Of a stretch of DNA of 64,000 nt, positions 8,336 to 16,311 are shown one piece after another. The stretch covers positions 7,131,501 through 7,195,500 of the forward strand of contig NZ_AP023262.1 of NCBI RefSeq assembly GCF_016756615.1. Direction: 5' to 3'. The translations under genes and the position numbers were made by a program. This DNA comes from Mesorhizobium sp. L-8-3 (GTDB taxonomy: Bacteria; Pseudomonadota; Alphaproteobacteria; Rhizobiales; Rhizobiaceae). Positions within the stretch are counted from its first letter, which is position 1, and each line of letters begins with the position of its first letter. The notes below the pieces were generated by a model that worked only from the letters and a program-made list of their open reading frames with translations, searched no databases and had not been told where the DNA came from.

Positions 8336-9241
8336 TCACATGCGGGATGCCTCCTGCAACATTATCTGCCGCATCCAGATGCTTGCCGGATCACTGTTGT
8401 GGAGGGTGGGCCATTGGACGGCCTCGGTGAACGTGGGTAGTGGCCGCGGAAGTTCGATGATCCGCAAGGGGAAGGTTTTTTTGAAATGCTGAACCAGCCG
8501 GAAGGGCATGGTCGCTATACGAGCTGTGCCTGAGACCATCGGCGGGATCATGCTAAAGGCCTGTACGACGATCTCAACACGTCTCTTGAGACCATGCTCA
8601 AGCAAAAACTGTTCCTCGATGGATGGCATCTGGGCACCGCCGACCCTGAACGCAATGTGTTTCATCGACACGTATCTCTCGAATGTAAGCTGACGTGGCA
8701 ACTGCTTGTTCGTGGGGCAGCCCACGCACACGAATGTCTCGTCGAACAGCGCCGTTCTTGGATGGGCGCTCGACATGAAAAATTCCGGAAGAATCACAAA
8801 ATCGACGTCACCGCGCCGGAGAAGCTCATCGGGGTCGTTGTCGAGCGGCCGCAATTCGAAGCTGACGGCGGGTGCTTCGCGTGCAACCCGCTCCACGACC
8901 TTTTCAAAAAACACGAGTGTGGCGAAATCGGAAAGAATGATCCTGAAGCGGCGATCGGATTGAGCCGGATTAAACGGATCCCAAGAAATAATCGAGCATT
9001 GGATGTGCAAGAGTGCGCCACGAACTGCGGGGGCGAGTGTTTCCGCACGCGGGGTTAGAACGCGTTCGCGGCCGCTCATCGTAAACAGTTCATCGTTGAA
9101 ATAGTCGCGCAGCCGGGCGACGGCCGCGCTCATGGCCGGCTGACTAAGGTTGATGCTGCTTGCCGCGGCCGTGAGGTTGCGCGCGGTCAGCAGTGCGTCG
9201 AGCACGACGAGAAGGTTCAGATCAAGGCCTTTGAAACGCAT
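8336..9241 (-). CDS. nodD1: NodD transcriptional regulator, copy 1
   Basis: 301 residues, LysR family. The start MRFKGLDLNLLVVLDALL and helix-turn-helix region ASSINLSQPAMSAAVARLRD (about 25-45) are characteristic of NodD, followed by the flavonoid-sensing effector domain. It activates nod operons from nod boxes in response to host flavonoids. It is about 90% identical by eye to the copy at 11314 but ends thirteen residues earlier (LLQEASRM-type C-terminus). A decayed nod box and a nodA fragment lie divergently upstream, so it now stands alone with no divergent nod operon of its own. Confidence 0.93.
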   Translation of the reverse strand: MRFKGLDLNLLVVLDALLTARNLTAAASSINLSQPAMSAAVARLRDYFNDELFTMSGRERVLTPRAETLAPAVRGALLHIQCSIISWDPFNPAQSDRRFRIILSDFATLVFFEKVVERVAREAPAVSFELRPLDNDPDELLRRGDVDFVILPEFFMSSAHPRTALFDETFVCVGCPTNKQLPRQLTFERYVSMKHIAFRVGGAQMPSIEEQFLLEHGLKRRVEIVVQAFSMIPPMVSGTARIATMPFRLVQHFKKTFPLRIIELPRPLPTFTEAVQWPTLHNSDPASIWMRQIMLQEASRM

Positions 9242-9250
9242 GCCTCATCT

Positions 9251-9296
9251 GTCCGTAACGTGGTTGTTTGTCATCGTGACCATTATGGGCGCTCGT
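9251..9296 (+). promoter_or_regulatory. Degenerate nod box
   Basis: The divergent upstream region of nodD1 aligns with the nodB nod box read in the same sense. The distal half is kept (TCCGTAACGTGGTTG, then TTGTCATCG), but the normally invariant AAACAATCGATTTTACC part is replaced by TGACCATTATGGGC. It points toward the nodA fragment at 9285. Probably non-functional. Confidence 0.6.
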
Positions 9297-9440
9297 TTAC
9301 GGTCCCACTCAGAGGTGTTGTGTCCCGACCTGCCGCCCGCGCGCGTGGAGGACGTGCTCGTCGTAGTTATGGGGATAGCGCGGCCGATGAGCGAATGGCC
9401 GACCGGTACAACAGTCGATCGGATAGGTCCGGAGCTATGA
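9285..9440 (+). pseudogene. nodA: nodA 3' fragment (first copy)
   Basis: The plus strand encodes CPDLPPARVEDVLVVVMG then RPMSEWPTGTTVDRIGPEL and a stop. This matches the C-terminus of the intact NodA (DLPPTRVDDNVLVLV ... SMSEWPAGTLIDRNGPEL). Only about the last 50 codons remain, running away from nodD1 just as an intact divergent nodA would. Confidence 0.85.
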
Positions 9441-9475
9441 AACATGTCGATTACAGATGCGAATTTTTCACGTGA

Positions 9476-10597
9476 CTAATTGATTACAGATTGAGATTTG
9501 AGCAGACTTGGGCGTGGCGGCGCTCCGACAACGATCCGCGACCCATATCCGAGGTTGCGCGCAATACTGCGAATTGCCATCGCTATGACGACAATCGCCA
9601 CTCCAAGCACAGTTGCGAAGGCGATTCTGGTCGTGAGATTCCAGACTTCTCCAAACTGTATCAAATCCATGAGGCGAAACACGGCACCCTGGACCAGGTA
9701 AAGCAGCAGCGTGCTCTGACCAAGCTGCACCGCGACGAAGCGAGCTACTCTAGTCGAGTAGACAAGTCTCCAGCATTGGAACATAGACTGCATTGCTACT
9801 GCAGAAGCCGCCAAAGAGCCAGAGAACATCAGAAAAACTTGTTTAGCTGACTGTTCATCATGAATTAAAACGAGATTGTTGTAGGCATAAGTCTCCTTGC
9901 CCCACCCGAGGAAGCATATGAAAGCCGCTATCGAAAATAAGACAACAAAAATGGATTTGTGACGCCAGATGACGCCATTCTGCCATCCGATCGGCTGGGC
10001 AAACAGGAACCCTAAACAATAAAATGGGTAAGTGTACTTTAACAACGGGGTTATTGATAACGTGATGGGTGCGAATGCGACCGCAATTGCAGATGCGCTT
10101 ATGATCCATATCGATAGACGGTTGAAAGTTGTAAGAACTCTAATCAGAATGAACGAAATAAATGCCGCCCATATGAACCAATAGGTTCCAATAACTTCCG
10201 TCGACAAATCCAACAATGTATCAGTTAAACTCTTCATGGGAAAAATAACTGCGGACTTTAACGTCCAAATCAACGTACACCAAAAAAGCATTGGCAGTAG
10301 TAGCTGCATTGCCCGCTCACCGACACCTTGGGTGAACGATTTTCGCAAAATTGCCCCAGAAGAAAGATATCCGCTTATCGCCATAAAGAGAGGCATATGA
10401 AACATGTAGATCGACTTGAAATACGGCGACAGCCAGAAAGCGTCGGTGCCCTGGTAGATTAAATATTGTAACAAGTGCCCAATTATCACCAAAGTAATGA
10501 GTATGCCTTTGGCGAAATCGAAGCTTAGGTCTCGGTTGTTTGTCCCTGCTGGGCACGAGCCGCGTCCCTTCGCTCCGGCTCTTATGTTATCAAGCAT
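9476..10597 (-). CDS. nolL: Nod factor O-acetyltransferase NolL (acyltransferase-3 family)
   Basis: 373 residues with about ten hydrophobic segments. The acyltransferase-3 signature near the N-terminus reads DLSFDFAKGILITLVIIGH, then FHMPLFMAISGYL. In M. loti, NolL acetylates the fucose on the reducing end of the Nod factor at the inner membrane and lies beside nodD genes, as here; NodX-type acetyltransferases are the close alternative. GGAG sits four bases before the ATG. It reads in the direction of the nod box at 11258, which lies about 660 bases upstream across a dead nodA. The gene is visibly more AT-rich than its neighbours, hinting at separate ancestry. No fucosyltransferase gene (nodZ) is in this window. 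Confidence 0.8.
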   Translation of the reverse strand: MLDNIRAGAKGRGSCPAGTNNRDLSFDFAKGILITLVIIGHLLQYLIYQGTDAFWLSPYFKSIYMFHMPLFMAISGYLSSGAILRKSFTQGVGERAMQLLLPMLFWCTLIWTLKSAVIFPMKSLTDTLLDLSTEVIGTYWFIWAAFISFILIRVLTTFNRLSIWIISASAIAVAFAPITLSITPLLKYTYPFYCLGFLFAQPIGWQNGVIWRHKSIFVVLFSIAAFICFLGWGKETYAYNNLVLIHDEQSAKQVFLMFSGSLAASAVAMQSMFQCWRLVYSTRVARFVAVQLGQSTLLLYLVQGAVFRLMDLIQFGEVWNLTTRIAFATVLGVAIVVIAMAIRSIARNLGYGSRIVVGAPPRPSLLKSQSVIN

Positions 10598-10769
10598 CAG
10601 ACTCCAGCCTATCTGTTGCAGTTGCTACTTGCCGTTTCTGGGCACGGCGAGCGCGGTGCAAAGGATCGAAAATCACGCCGATCGCGGCGTGGTATGGAGG
10701 GCCGATTGGCTGCAACCGAGCGGACAACATCCCAGTGCCTGATCGCAAACCTCGAGCGCATTGGCGGTC

Positions 10770-11222
10770 GCGATCATGTGTGGCGATGCGAACGCCCGGC
10801 ACTATGGTCGTCTGGCCGTCTCTGCAAAACCTCTCAAGATGGTTTCGCAGCGGGTGCCGAACCATGCCAAAAGCGAATGGAATGCCACGCTGCTGCAGCA
10901 CCGGACGCATGACGCGGATAGAACGACTCATTCCGAGTCTCTCAAGATCCGGATGCATCCTGTACGATCCGAGTTCGCCTACCAAGCAATCAACCTCGCC
11001 AACCGTGAAGAAATGGCGCAGCAGGTCCTAGTGAGCTGCTACGCCGTGCACATCAGAGCCGATTGCGCGAACCCTCGGCCCTGCACCGGCCCAGCTACAA
11101 CCGCCTGAAAGCCCCTGTCGCCCATAGGCCTTTTGGAAGAAGGCGGAGAGTTCGACATGATCGGCTACTTACAAGTCATTTCCCAGCACACGCTGCAGAA
11201 GCAGTGGCGTGATCGGGCGCAT
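10770..11222 (-). pseudogene. nodA: nodA pseudogene (second copy), nearly full length
   Basis: Starts at an ATG in the position expected after the nod box. Pieces in changing frames match NodA in order: ADHVELSAFFQKAYG, SWAGAGPRVRAIGSDVHGV, LLRHFFTVGEVDCLVGELG, HPDLERLGMSRSIRVM, PVLQQRGIPFAFGMVRHPL and RFCRDGQTTIVPGVRIAT. A TAG replaces the leucine codon after VHGVAAH, another stop falls near codon 16, and frameshifts are present. The C-terminal 45 codons are replaced by unrelated DNA. It cannot give active acyltransferase. Confidence 0.85.
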
Positions 11223-11257
11223 GTCAAGTGCGGTCATCTATGCAGCGCCCTGGAAGT

Positions 11258-11302
11258 TTGGTAAAATCGATTGTTTAGATCGCGAGCATCCACGCTATGG
11301 AT
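11258..11302 (-). promoter_or_regulatory. nod box (toward nodA pseudogene and nolL)
   Basis: On the minus strand it reads ATCCATAGCGTGGATG, CTCGCGATCTAAACAATCG and ATTTTACCAA, a near-consensus NodD binding site. It lies between nodD2 (plus strand, start 11314) and the leftward nodA pseudogene and nolL, the standard divergent arrangement. The intact site suggests nolL is still flavonoid-inducible. Confidence 0.9.
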
Positions 11303-11313
11303 AAGTGAAAGCC

Positions 11314-12258
11314 ATGCGCTTCAAGGGCCTTGATCTGAACCTTCTCGTCGTGCTCGACGCACTGCTGACCGAGCGGACCCTCACGGCGGCGGCAAGCAGC
11401 ATCAACCTTAGTCAGCCGGCCATGAGCGCGGCCGTCGCCCGGCTGCGCGACTATTTCAACGATGAACTGTTTACGACGAGCGGCCGCGAACGTGTTCTAA
11501 CCCCGCGTGCGGAAACACTCGCCCCCGCAGTTCGCAGCGCACTCTTGCAAATCCAGTGCTCGATTATCTCTTGGGATCCGTTTAATCCGGCTCAATCCGA
11601 TCGCCGTTTCAGGATCATTCTTTCCGATTTCGCCACACTCGTGTTTTTTGAAAAGGTCGTGGAGCGGGTTGCACGCGAAGCACCCGCCGTCAGCTTCGAA
11701 TTGTTGCCTATCGACGACGACCCCGATGAGCTTCTCCGGCGCGGTGACGTCGATTTTCTGATTTTTCCAGAATTGTTCATGTCAAGTGCCCATCCAAGAG
11801 CGGCGCTGTTCGACGAGACGCTCGTGTGCGTGGGCTGCTCCACGAACAAGCAGCTGCCACGGCAGCTTACATTCGAGAGATACATGTCGATGAGGCACGT
11901 TGCGGTCAAGTTCGGGCGGACGCTGAAGCCCTCCATCGAGGAACAGTTTTTTCTTGAGCATGGTCTCAAGAGACGTGTCGAGATCGTTGTGCAGGCCTTT
12001 AGCATGATCCCGCCGATGGTCTCAGGCACAGCTCGTATAGCGACCATGCCCTTCCGGCTGGTTCAGCATTTCAAAAAAACCTTCCCCCTGCGGATCATCG
12101 AACTTCCGCTGCCACTACCCACGTTCACCGAGGCCGTTCAATGGCCCGCCCTTCACAACAGTGATCCGGCAAGCATCTGGCTGCGAGAGATATTGCTACA
12201 GGAGGCGTCTCGAATGACTTCTCCGGGGGACGCCAAAAGGCGCCCCAGGCAGCCCTAA
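11314..12258 (+). CDS. nodD2: NodD transcriptional regulator, copy 2
   Basis: 314 residues, LysR family, starting MRFKGLDLNLLVVLDALL like copy 1. The frame also offers a GTG nine bases upstream, but the ATG at 11314 matches the family start. It contains the same helix-turn-helix (SINLSQPAMSAAVARLRD) and effector domain and extends thirteen residues beyond copy 1 (TSPGDAKRRPRQP). An intact nod box lies just upstream in divergent orientation, so NodD2 binding there could both activate the leftward nolL transcript and autoregulate. Differences from copy 1 cluster in the effector half (for example VKFGRTLKPSIEEQF against FRVGGAQMPSIEEQF), which may change inducer range. Confidence 0.93.
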   Translation: MRFKGLDLNLLVVLDALLTERTLTAAASSINLSQPAMSAAVARLRDYFNDELFTTSGRERVLTPRAETLAPAVRSALLQIQCSIISWDPFNPAQSDRRFRIILSDFATLVFFEKVVERVAREAPAVSFELLPIDDDPDELLRRGDVDFLIFPELFMSSAHPRAALFDETLVCVGCSTNKQLPRQLTFERYMSMRHVAVKFGRTLKPSIEEQFFLEHGLKRRVEIVVQAFSMIPPMVSGTARIATMPFRLVQHFKKTFPLRIIELPLPLPTFTEAVQWPALHNSDPASIWLREILLQEASRMTSPGDAKRRPRQP

Positions 12259-12272
12259 TTTACTCCCGCGTC

Positions 12273-13085
12273 TCACGCCGGCACTCGCGTCAATAGCCCG
12301 TGTCGGAAGAGAGCGACGCTCGCGGCAAGTGCGCCTGCGAGGTCGTCCAGCGGGTGGGCTGCGTCGACAAACGGTGCGAATGAGAAGGGCCCCCCATAGC
12401 CGCCATCAAGCAGCGCCCGGATCTGGCTGCCATTGTCGGAACCGACCAGGACGCGATCCGGGTAAATCCAGTGGATCGGATCGTTCACGCTTGAAATGTG
12501 GACGAGACCGGTCAGCTCGGAGGAGAAGAACGTCTCCCCGGCAAGCGTGTGGTGGAACGTGTCGTGCACGAGGCGGAAGACGGATTGGCCATCAATGGCG
12601 GCAATGGCCTTAGCCGCTTCGTTCTTCGATCGAAGCGAGCAGGTCCGGAAGCCCAGCGGCTCGATGAGACCGATCAGACCGCGCGACTGGAGGATCGGCT
12701 TGAGCGCCTTCAAGGCGACGCGGAGATCGCCCCGGCGCTCGACATTGGCGGGCCAGGAGCCATCGTTGACCGGCACCAGCATGAGCGTCTTGGCTCCGCA
12801 GGCCGCTGCATAATCGGCGAGCTTGCTCGCCTCGGCCCTGCGGGCGGGGGTCCACTCATTGAAGCGCTGGAGGGCATTGACGGAAATAATCCCAACGCCT
12901 GTGTCGGCGGCCGCAGACCGGACGTCCGCCGCCGGCATGCCGCGTGCAATAGCATTGCTGCCCGGTTGGCTGCGGATCTGGACATCGGTTAGGCCCTGGT
13001 CGCGGGCAAAAGCGAAAAGTGCCCTGACGTCAAGTCCGGGCGTCGCCAAATAATCGAGTGCAAAGCGGGGCGATGCTTCGCGCAT
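12273..13085 (-). CDS. TIM-barrel sugar isomerase/epimerase (IolE/MocC-like)
   Basis: 270 residues, xylose-isomerase-like TIM barrel family (AP endonuclease 2 fold). Visible features are FALDYLATPGLDVRALF, VQIRSQPG, the metal-site regions GLIEPLGF and RLVHDTFHHTLAGETFF, and GLVHISSVND. The start is the ATG at 13085, with the strong site GGAAGGAAAG just upstream, rather than the longer frame to 13175. Related proteins act on inosose, rhizopine or keto sugars (IolE, MocC); the substrate here is unknown. It converges on nodD2 with a 14-base gap. LysE and PaiB-type genes follow upstream on the same strand. Confidence 0.7.
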   Translation of the reverse strand: MREASPRFALDYLATPGLDVRALFAFARDQGLTDVQIRSQPGSNAIARGMPAADVRSAAADTGVGIISVNALQRFNEWTPARRAEASKLADYAAACGAKTLMLVPVNDGSWPANVERRGDLRVALKALKPILQSRGLIGLIEPLGFRTCSLRSKNEAAKAIAAIDGQSVFRLVHDTFHHTLAGETFFSSELTGLVHISSVNDPIHWIYPDRVLVGSDNGSQIRALLDGGYGGPFSFAPFVDAAHPLDDLAGALAASVALFRHGLLTRVPA

Positions 13086-13348
13086 GGCTTGGCTTTCCTT
13101 CCATGAAACGGGCGTCATTCTCGGCTGACTGGCTTCTACCGTGCGTTGATTCGCGAGGTCCGAAATGATGGGCATGAGCGAGGCGAGGCAGTCGTACTCA
13201 CGTTTCTCTCACGCTATGTTTTTCTCTCATTTATGAGCCGACGTTCACCCAAACGGCGGTGCCGCGCCTCCTGAGACATGGTTAAATAGGTGCAATGACC
13301 GAACTCGCTCGCAGCCATCCAACTGCTTCCGCAAGGTACCCGCCAAAG

Positions 13349-13999
13349 TCAGGCAGCAGGGTGTTTCGCCAGAGCGAGGCCGACGCCCAGCGCGATCATC
13401 GCGCCACCTGACGCCTCCCTCAGGCGGCGGATCAACCCGGGACGCGCTGCCGCGCCGTCTTGAATGCCGCTGGCCACGACGGCAACCACGATGTCGGCGA
13501 GCGTGTTGAGCGCAATGGACACGGAGCCAAGCACCACGAATTGCAGAGCTACGAGCCCTGCGCTCGGATTCACGAACTGCGGAATGAAGGCGAGGAAAAA
13601 GACTGCCGTCTTCGGGTTGAGCGCCTCGACCAGTACCCCTTCACGAAACGCCCGCCGGGGTCCGACTGGACCCACTGCGGCGCCGTCATCGCCGCCAGTC
13701 GCTCCCCTGAGGCGGGCGGCTTGAAAGGTGCGAAAGCCGAGCCAGACGAGGTAGACCGCGCCGAACAGCTTTAATGCGGAGAACAGTTCCGAGCTCTCGA
13801 GCACGATCGCGGAAACACCTAAGCTTGCGGCGAGGACGTGGATCATGCCCCCCAACCCCGTGCCGAAGCTGGAAGCGATACCTTCCCGACGACCACCGGC
13901 GAGCGTGCGCGCGGCAACGTAGAAGATGCCCGGACCGGGGGTGATGGCGAGCACGGAGGCCGCGGCGAGGTACAGGGCGAGTGGGGTCAGTTCTGGCAT
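13349..13999 (-). CDS. LysE/RhtB family amino-acid exporter
   Basis: 216 residues, about six membrane segments. The N-terminal signature LAITPGPGIFYVAARTLAGG and the motif VEALNPKTAVFFLAFIPQFV are typical of the LysE/RhtB translocators, which export basic or neutral amino acids across the inner membrane. It lies just downstream of the PaiB-like gene (28-base gap) on the same strand, probably co-transcribed. The substrate is unknown. Confidence 0.85.
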   Translation of the reverse strand: MPELTPLALYLAAASVLAITPGPGIFYVAARTLAGGRREGIASSFGTGLGGMIHVLAASLGVSAIVLESSELFSALKLFGAVYLVWLGFRTFQAARLRGATGGDDGAAVGPVGPRRAFREGVLVEALNPKTAVFFLAFIPQFVNPSAGLVALQFVVLGSVSIALNTLADIVVAVVASGIQDGAAARPGLIRRLREASGGAMIALGVGLALAKHPAA

Positions 14000-14026
14000 G
14001 ATGGTCGATTCCGACGAAGTTCATGA

Positions 14027-14650
14027 TTATTTTGGGATGAGAGCGGCGACGTCGCGGTCAGATGCCCGCTCGCTCGCCGCAAGGCCCGCCGCCACGCCAG
14101 CGCGGTCGGCCGCGTTCCGGTTCTGGCTCATTTTGCGCTTGCCCTCCAGCCTCGTGATTGGCATGCGCAGGCCGACGATTCCGCGGAGTTGCGCCTGTAT
14201 AAAATCCGGCGGCGCGTCCGACACCGCCCAAGGCGAGGCGCGCTCGCCCTCGTGGTGGTCGGTCAGCCGATTCACGACGTCCAGCAATCTTCCCGCATCC
14301 TCGAAGAACTCGACCGGGCCATAGGCGTGGACGGCGACGTAATTCCAGGTCGGGACGACCTTCCCGGTTTCCCGCTTGGTCGCATACCATGCCGGCGTCA
14401 CGTAAGCGTCCGGCCCCATGAAGATGGCCAAGCCGTCGCCCAGCGGCGGAACACGGCACTGGGGATTGGCCTTCGCCAGGTGCCCGTAGATCACGCCGTG
14501 CTCGCCCTCGCTCTCGTCAAGGAAGAGGGGCAGTGGCGTTGCGAGCGGCCCTTCCGCCGTGACGGTAACGAAGTTCGCCAGCAGCGCCGCGCGAATGGTC
14601 GCGCGCAGGCATTCCTTGTCGTCGTCGCGGAAAGCGGGAGGGATGTACAT
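14027..14650 (-). CDS. PaiB-like FMN-binding protein
   Basis: 207 residues. It begins MYIPPAFRDDD and contains HLAKANPQCR, GPDAYVTPAWYATK, VPTWNYVAVHAYG and the C-terminal MPITRLEGKRKMSQNR. These are hallmarks of the PaiB/FMN-binding negative transcriptional regulator family (split-barrel flavin fold), first described as affecting sporulation and protease genes in Bacillus; the true biochemical role is unclear. AAGGAG precedes the ATG. The stop lies 28 bases before the LysE gene, so they likely form a small operon unrelated to nodulation. Confidence 0.85.
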   Translation of the reverse strand: MYIPPAFRDDDKECLRATIRAALLANFVTVTAEGPLATPLPLFLDESEGEHGVIYGHLAKANPQCRVPPLGDGLAIFMGPDAYVTPAWYATKRETGKVVPTWNYVAVHAYGPVEFFEDAGRLLDVVNRLTDHHEGERASPWAVSDAPPDFIQAQLRGIVGLRMPITRLEGKRKMSQNRNAADRAGVAAGLAASERASDRDVAALIPK

Positions 14651-15139
14651 CGCGAAACTCCTTGCGTTACCAAGTCAGGTATCGGCAAGCTGGCCTATTG
14701 GAAACAGCCAGTCAGAAGCTATTGAGGTAGTCCAGTTGGTGAAAGATGGCATCGCGCGCCGGATCAGGGCACCGGAATCCCCGGTGCCGGTCACGGTATG
14801 CGAATTGCCTGCCAAACCTTTCGGACGCAGCCAGCGATCCCGCAGGGTCGCGCTATGTGAGCCTGTGACAAGCCCAATGAAATCGATCCAACGCGAAGTG
14901 AACCATACATTCAACAATCGTCGAAGAGTGAACCTACCGGCGGTGCTGGGCCATGCCGAGAGCCTGCGCGGGTCCTCATCGTAGCAGGTGACAACAGACG
15001 TCTAGCCAACTGTCGGAGCCGACCAGTTCGTCCGATGTCGACGAAGTGCTTGTTCGCAGGGCGTAAACGGCCTGTAAGCCTTCATAAGAGAGACCACACA
15101 GGTACTGGCTGGGAAAGCAGGTCCATGGGATCTCGCATT
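14651..15139. other. Gene-free stretch between paiB-like gene and nodB
   Basis: About 490 bases. Short frames exist but none shows a family signature, and no nod box or RNA gene is seen. Confidence 0.4.
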
Positions 15140-15799
15140 TCAGTGATGTTCTGGAAGCGAGCGAATTTCATATCCGCAGGCATCTAATGCAGGAATCAGA
15201 TTGGACAGCGCCATAACGGTCTGGTTGCGCAGACTGGCTTGAGTGCTCCGTGTCGACTCGTCGGGAGGGCATCCGTCGTGCAAGAGCACGATTGCGCCGG
15301 GGCGTACCGAGGCGAGCACTGCATCGACGATCGCGTCGGTGCCGGGGCGCGACCAGTCTCTTGGGTCGATCGACCAATGAAGGGCCGCCAGCCCCGCGAT
15401 CTCTGAGGCAGTGAACACTTCTTCGCTCCAGGCGCCGTATGGCGCGCGAATGTAGCGGATCGAGGCCTGCGGGCATGCCAGCATGATGGCCTGGTTCGCC
15501 TCAAATACTTCACGTTGCACTTCGCCCAAACCGCATTTGGACAGGTCCGGATGAGACATCGTGTGGTTGCCTACCTCATGCCCTTCTGCGATCATTCGCT
15601 GGATGAGTTCCGGATGCTCTGCGGCGTAAGCACCAATGACGAAGAATGTCGCTGGCACCCGATTTTGCGCCAGCACATCGAGTATCTGTGGTGTGAAACA
15701 TGGATTGGGACCGTCGTCAAACGTCAGATAAACGCTTCGACGCCCGGTGCCGTCAGCGCATTCACTCTGCACCTTCCATCTGTCATCGAGACGTCTCAT
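15140..15799 (-). CDS. nodB: Chitooligosaccharide deacetylase NodB
   Basis: 219 residues, carbohydrate esterase family 4. Motifs in order: YLTFDDGPNPC (catalytic and metal-binding Asp), GNHTMSHPD (metal His pair), RAPYGAWSEE, HWSIDPRDWSRPG and IVLLHDGCPPD. It removes the N-acetyl group from the non-reducing end of the chitin oligomer made by NodC, creating the amine that NodA acylates. The start overlaps the stop of a nodA tail by ATGA, exactly as in intact nodAB operons. A dedicated nod box lies about 300 bases upstream. nodB being separate from nodACIJ is a known M. loti trait. Confidence 0.95.
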   Translation of the reverse strand: MRRLDDRWKVQSECADGTGRRSVYLTFDDGPNPCFTPQILDVLAQNRVPATFFVIGAYAAEHPELIQRMIAEGHEVGNHTMSHPDLSKCGLGEVQREVFEANQAIMLACPQASIRYIRAPYGAWSEEVFTASEIAGLAALHWSIDPRDWSRPGTDAIVDAVLASVRPGAIVLLHDGCPPDESTRSTQASLRNQTVMALSNLIPALDACGYEIRSLPEHH

Positions 15800-15855
15800 A
15801 GCTGCGAACCCTTGCGGTCAATTGTTGTACCGGTCGGCCATTCGCAATCGGCATA
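15796..15855 (-). pseudogene. nodA: nodA tail fused ahead of nodB
   Basis: The last 20 codons before nodB read YADCEWPTGTTIDRKGSQL and stop, homologous to SMSEWPAGTLIDRNGPEL of intact NodA. The stop TGA overlaps the nodB ATG. Upstream the frame is unrelated sequence, so nearly all of this nodA copy is deleted. Confidence 0.85.
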
Positions 15856-16090
15856 ACCCCGATCCTTGAGGTAGGGGCCTACGCTATCGGGGGGAGCTTG
15901 TCGCGAAGAGCCGACGCGATGCAGCTTGCGCCGATCACCGATGTACCTGGTCGAAAAGGGGATCGGCTCGCTTGATGTTCGGCGCAGACCAGGAGGGACA
16001 CACCAGAAAATGCTCCTCGGAGCCAACGCATGCATCGACAATCTCCTTAGGGCTGCATCCTTGAATTCTTCCTATGGGACGTTCTGTACA

Positions 16091-16136
16091 ATCGGCAAAA
16101 TCGATTGTTTCGATGACAAGCATCCACGTTGCGGAT
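16091..16136 (-). promoter_or_regulatory. nod box of nodB
   Basis: On the minus strand: ATCCGCAACGTGGATG, CTTGTCATCGAAACAATCG and ATTTTGCCGAT, a good match to the nod box consensus. It points toward nodB, with a nodD fragment on the other side. Confidence 0.88.
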
Positions 16137-16140
16137 AGAT

Positions 16141-16301
16141 GAGACAAAGGCTTGGATCGCGCGCAACCTCACGGCGGCGGCAGCAGCATCAACCTTAGTC
16201 AGCCGGCCATGAGCGCGGCCGTCGCCCGGCCGCGCGACTATTTCAACGATGAACTGTTTACGATGAGCGGCCGCGAATGCGTTCTAACCCGCGTGCGGAA
16301 C
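16141..16301 (+). pseudogene. nodD: nodD 5' fragment (third copy)
   Basis: The plus strand matches the nodD helix-turn-helix part: SSINLSQPAMSAAVARPRD, then YFNDELFTMSGRECVLT. The beginning is scrambled and the similarity ends abruptly near 16301, where the end of the MocR gene begins, marking a recombination junction. It lies divergent to the nodB nod box as a complete nodD would. Confidence 0.88.
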
Positions 16302-16311
16302 CGTCAGCGTC

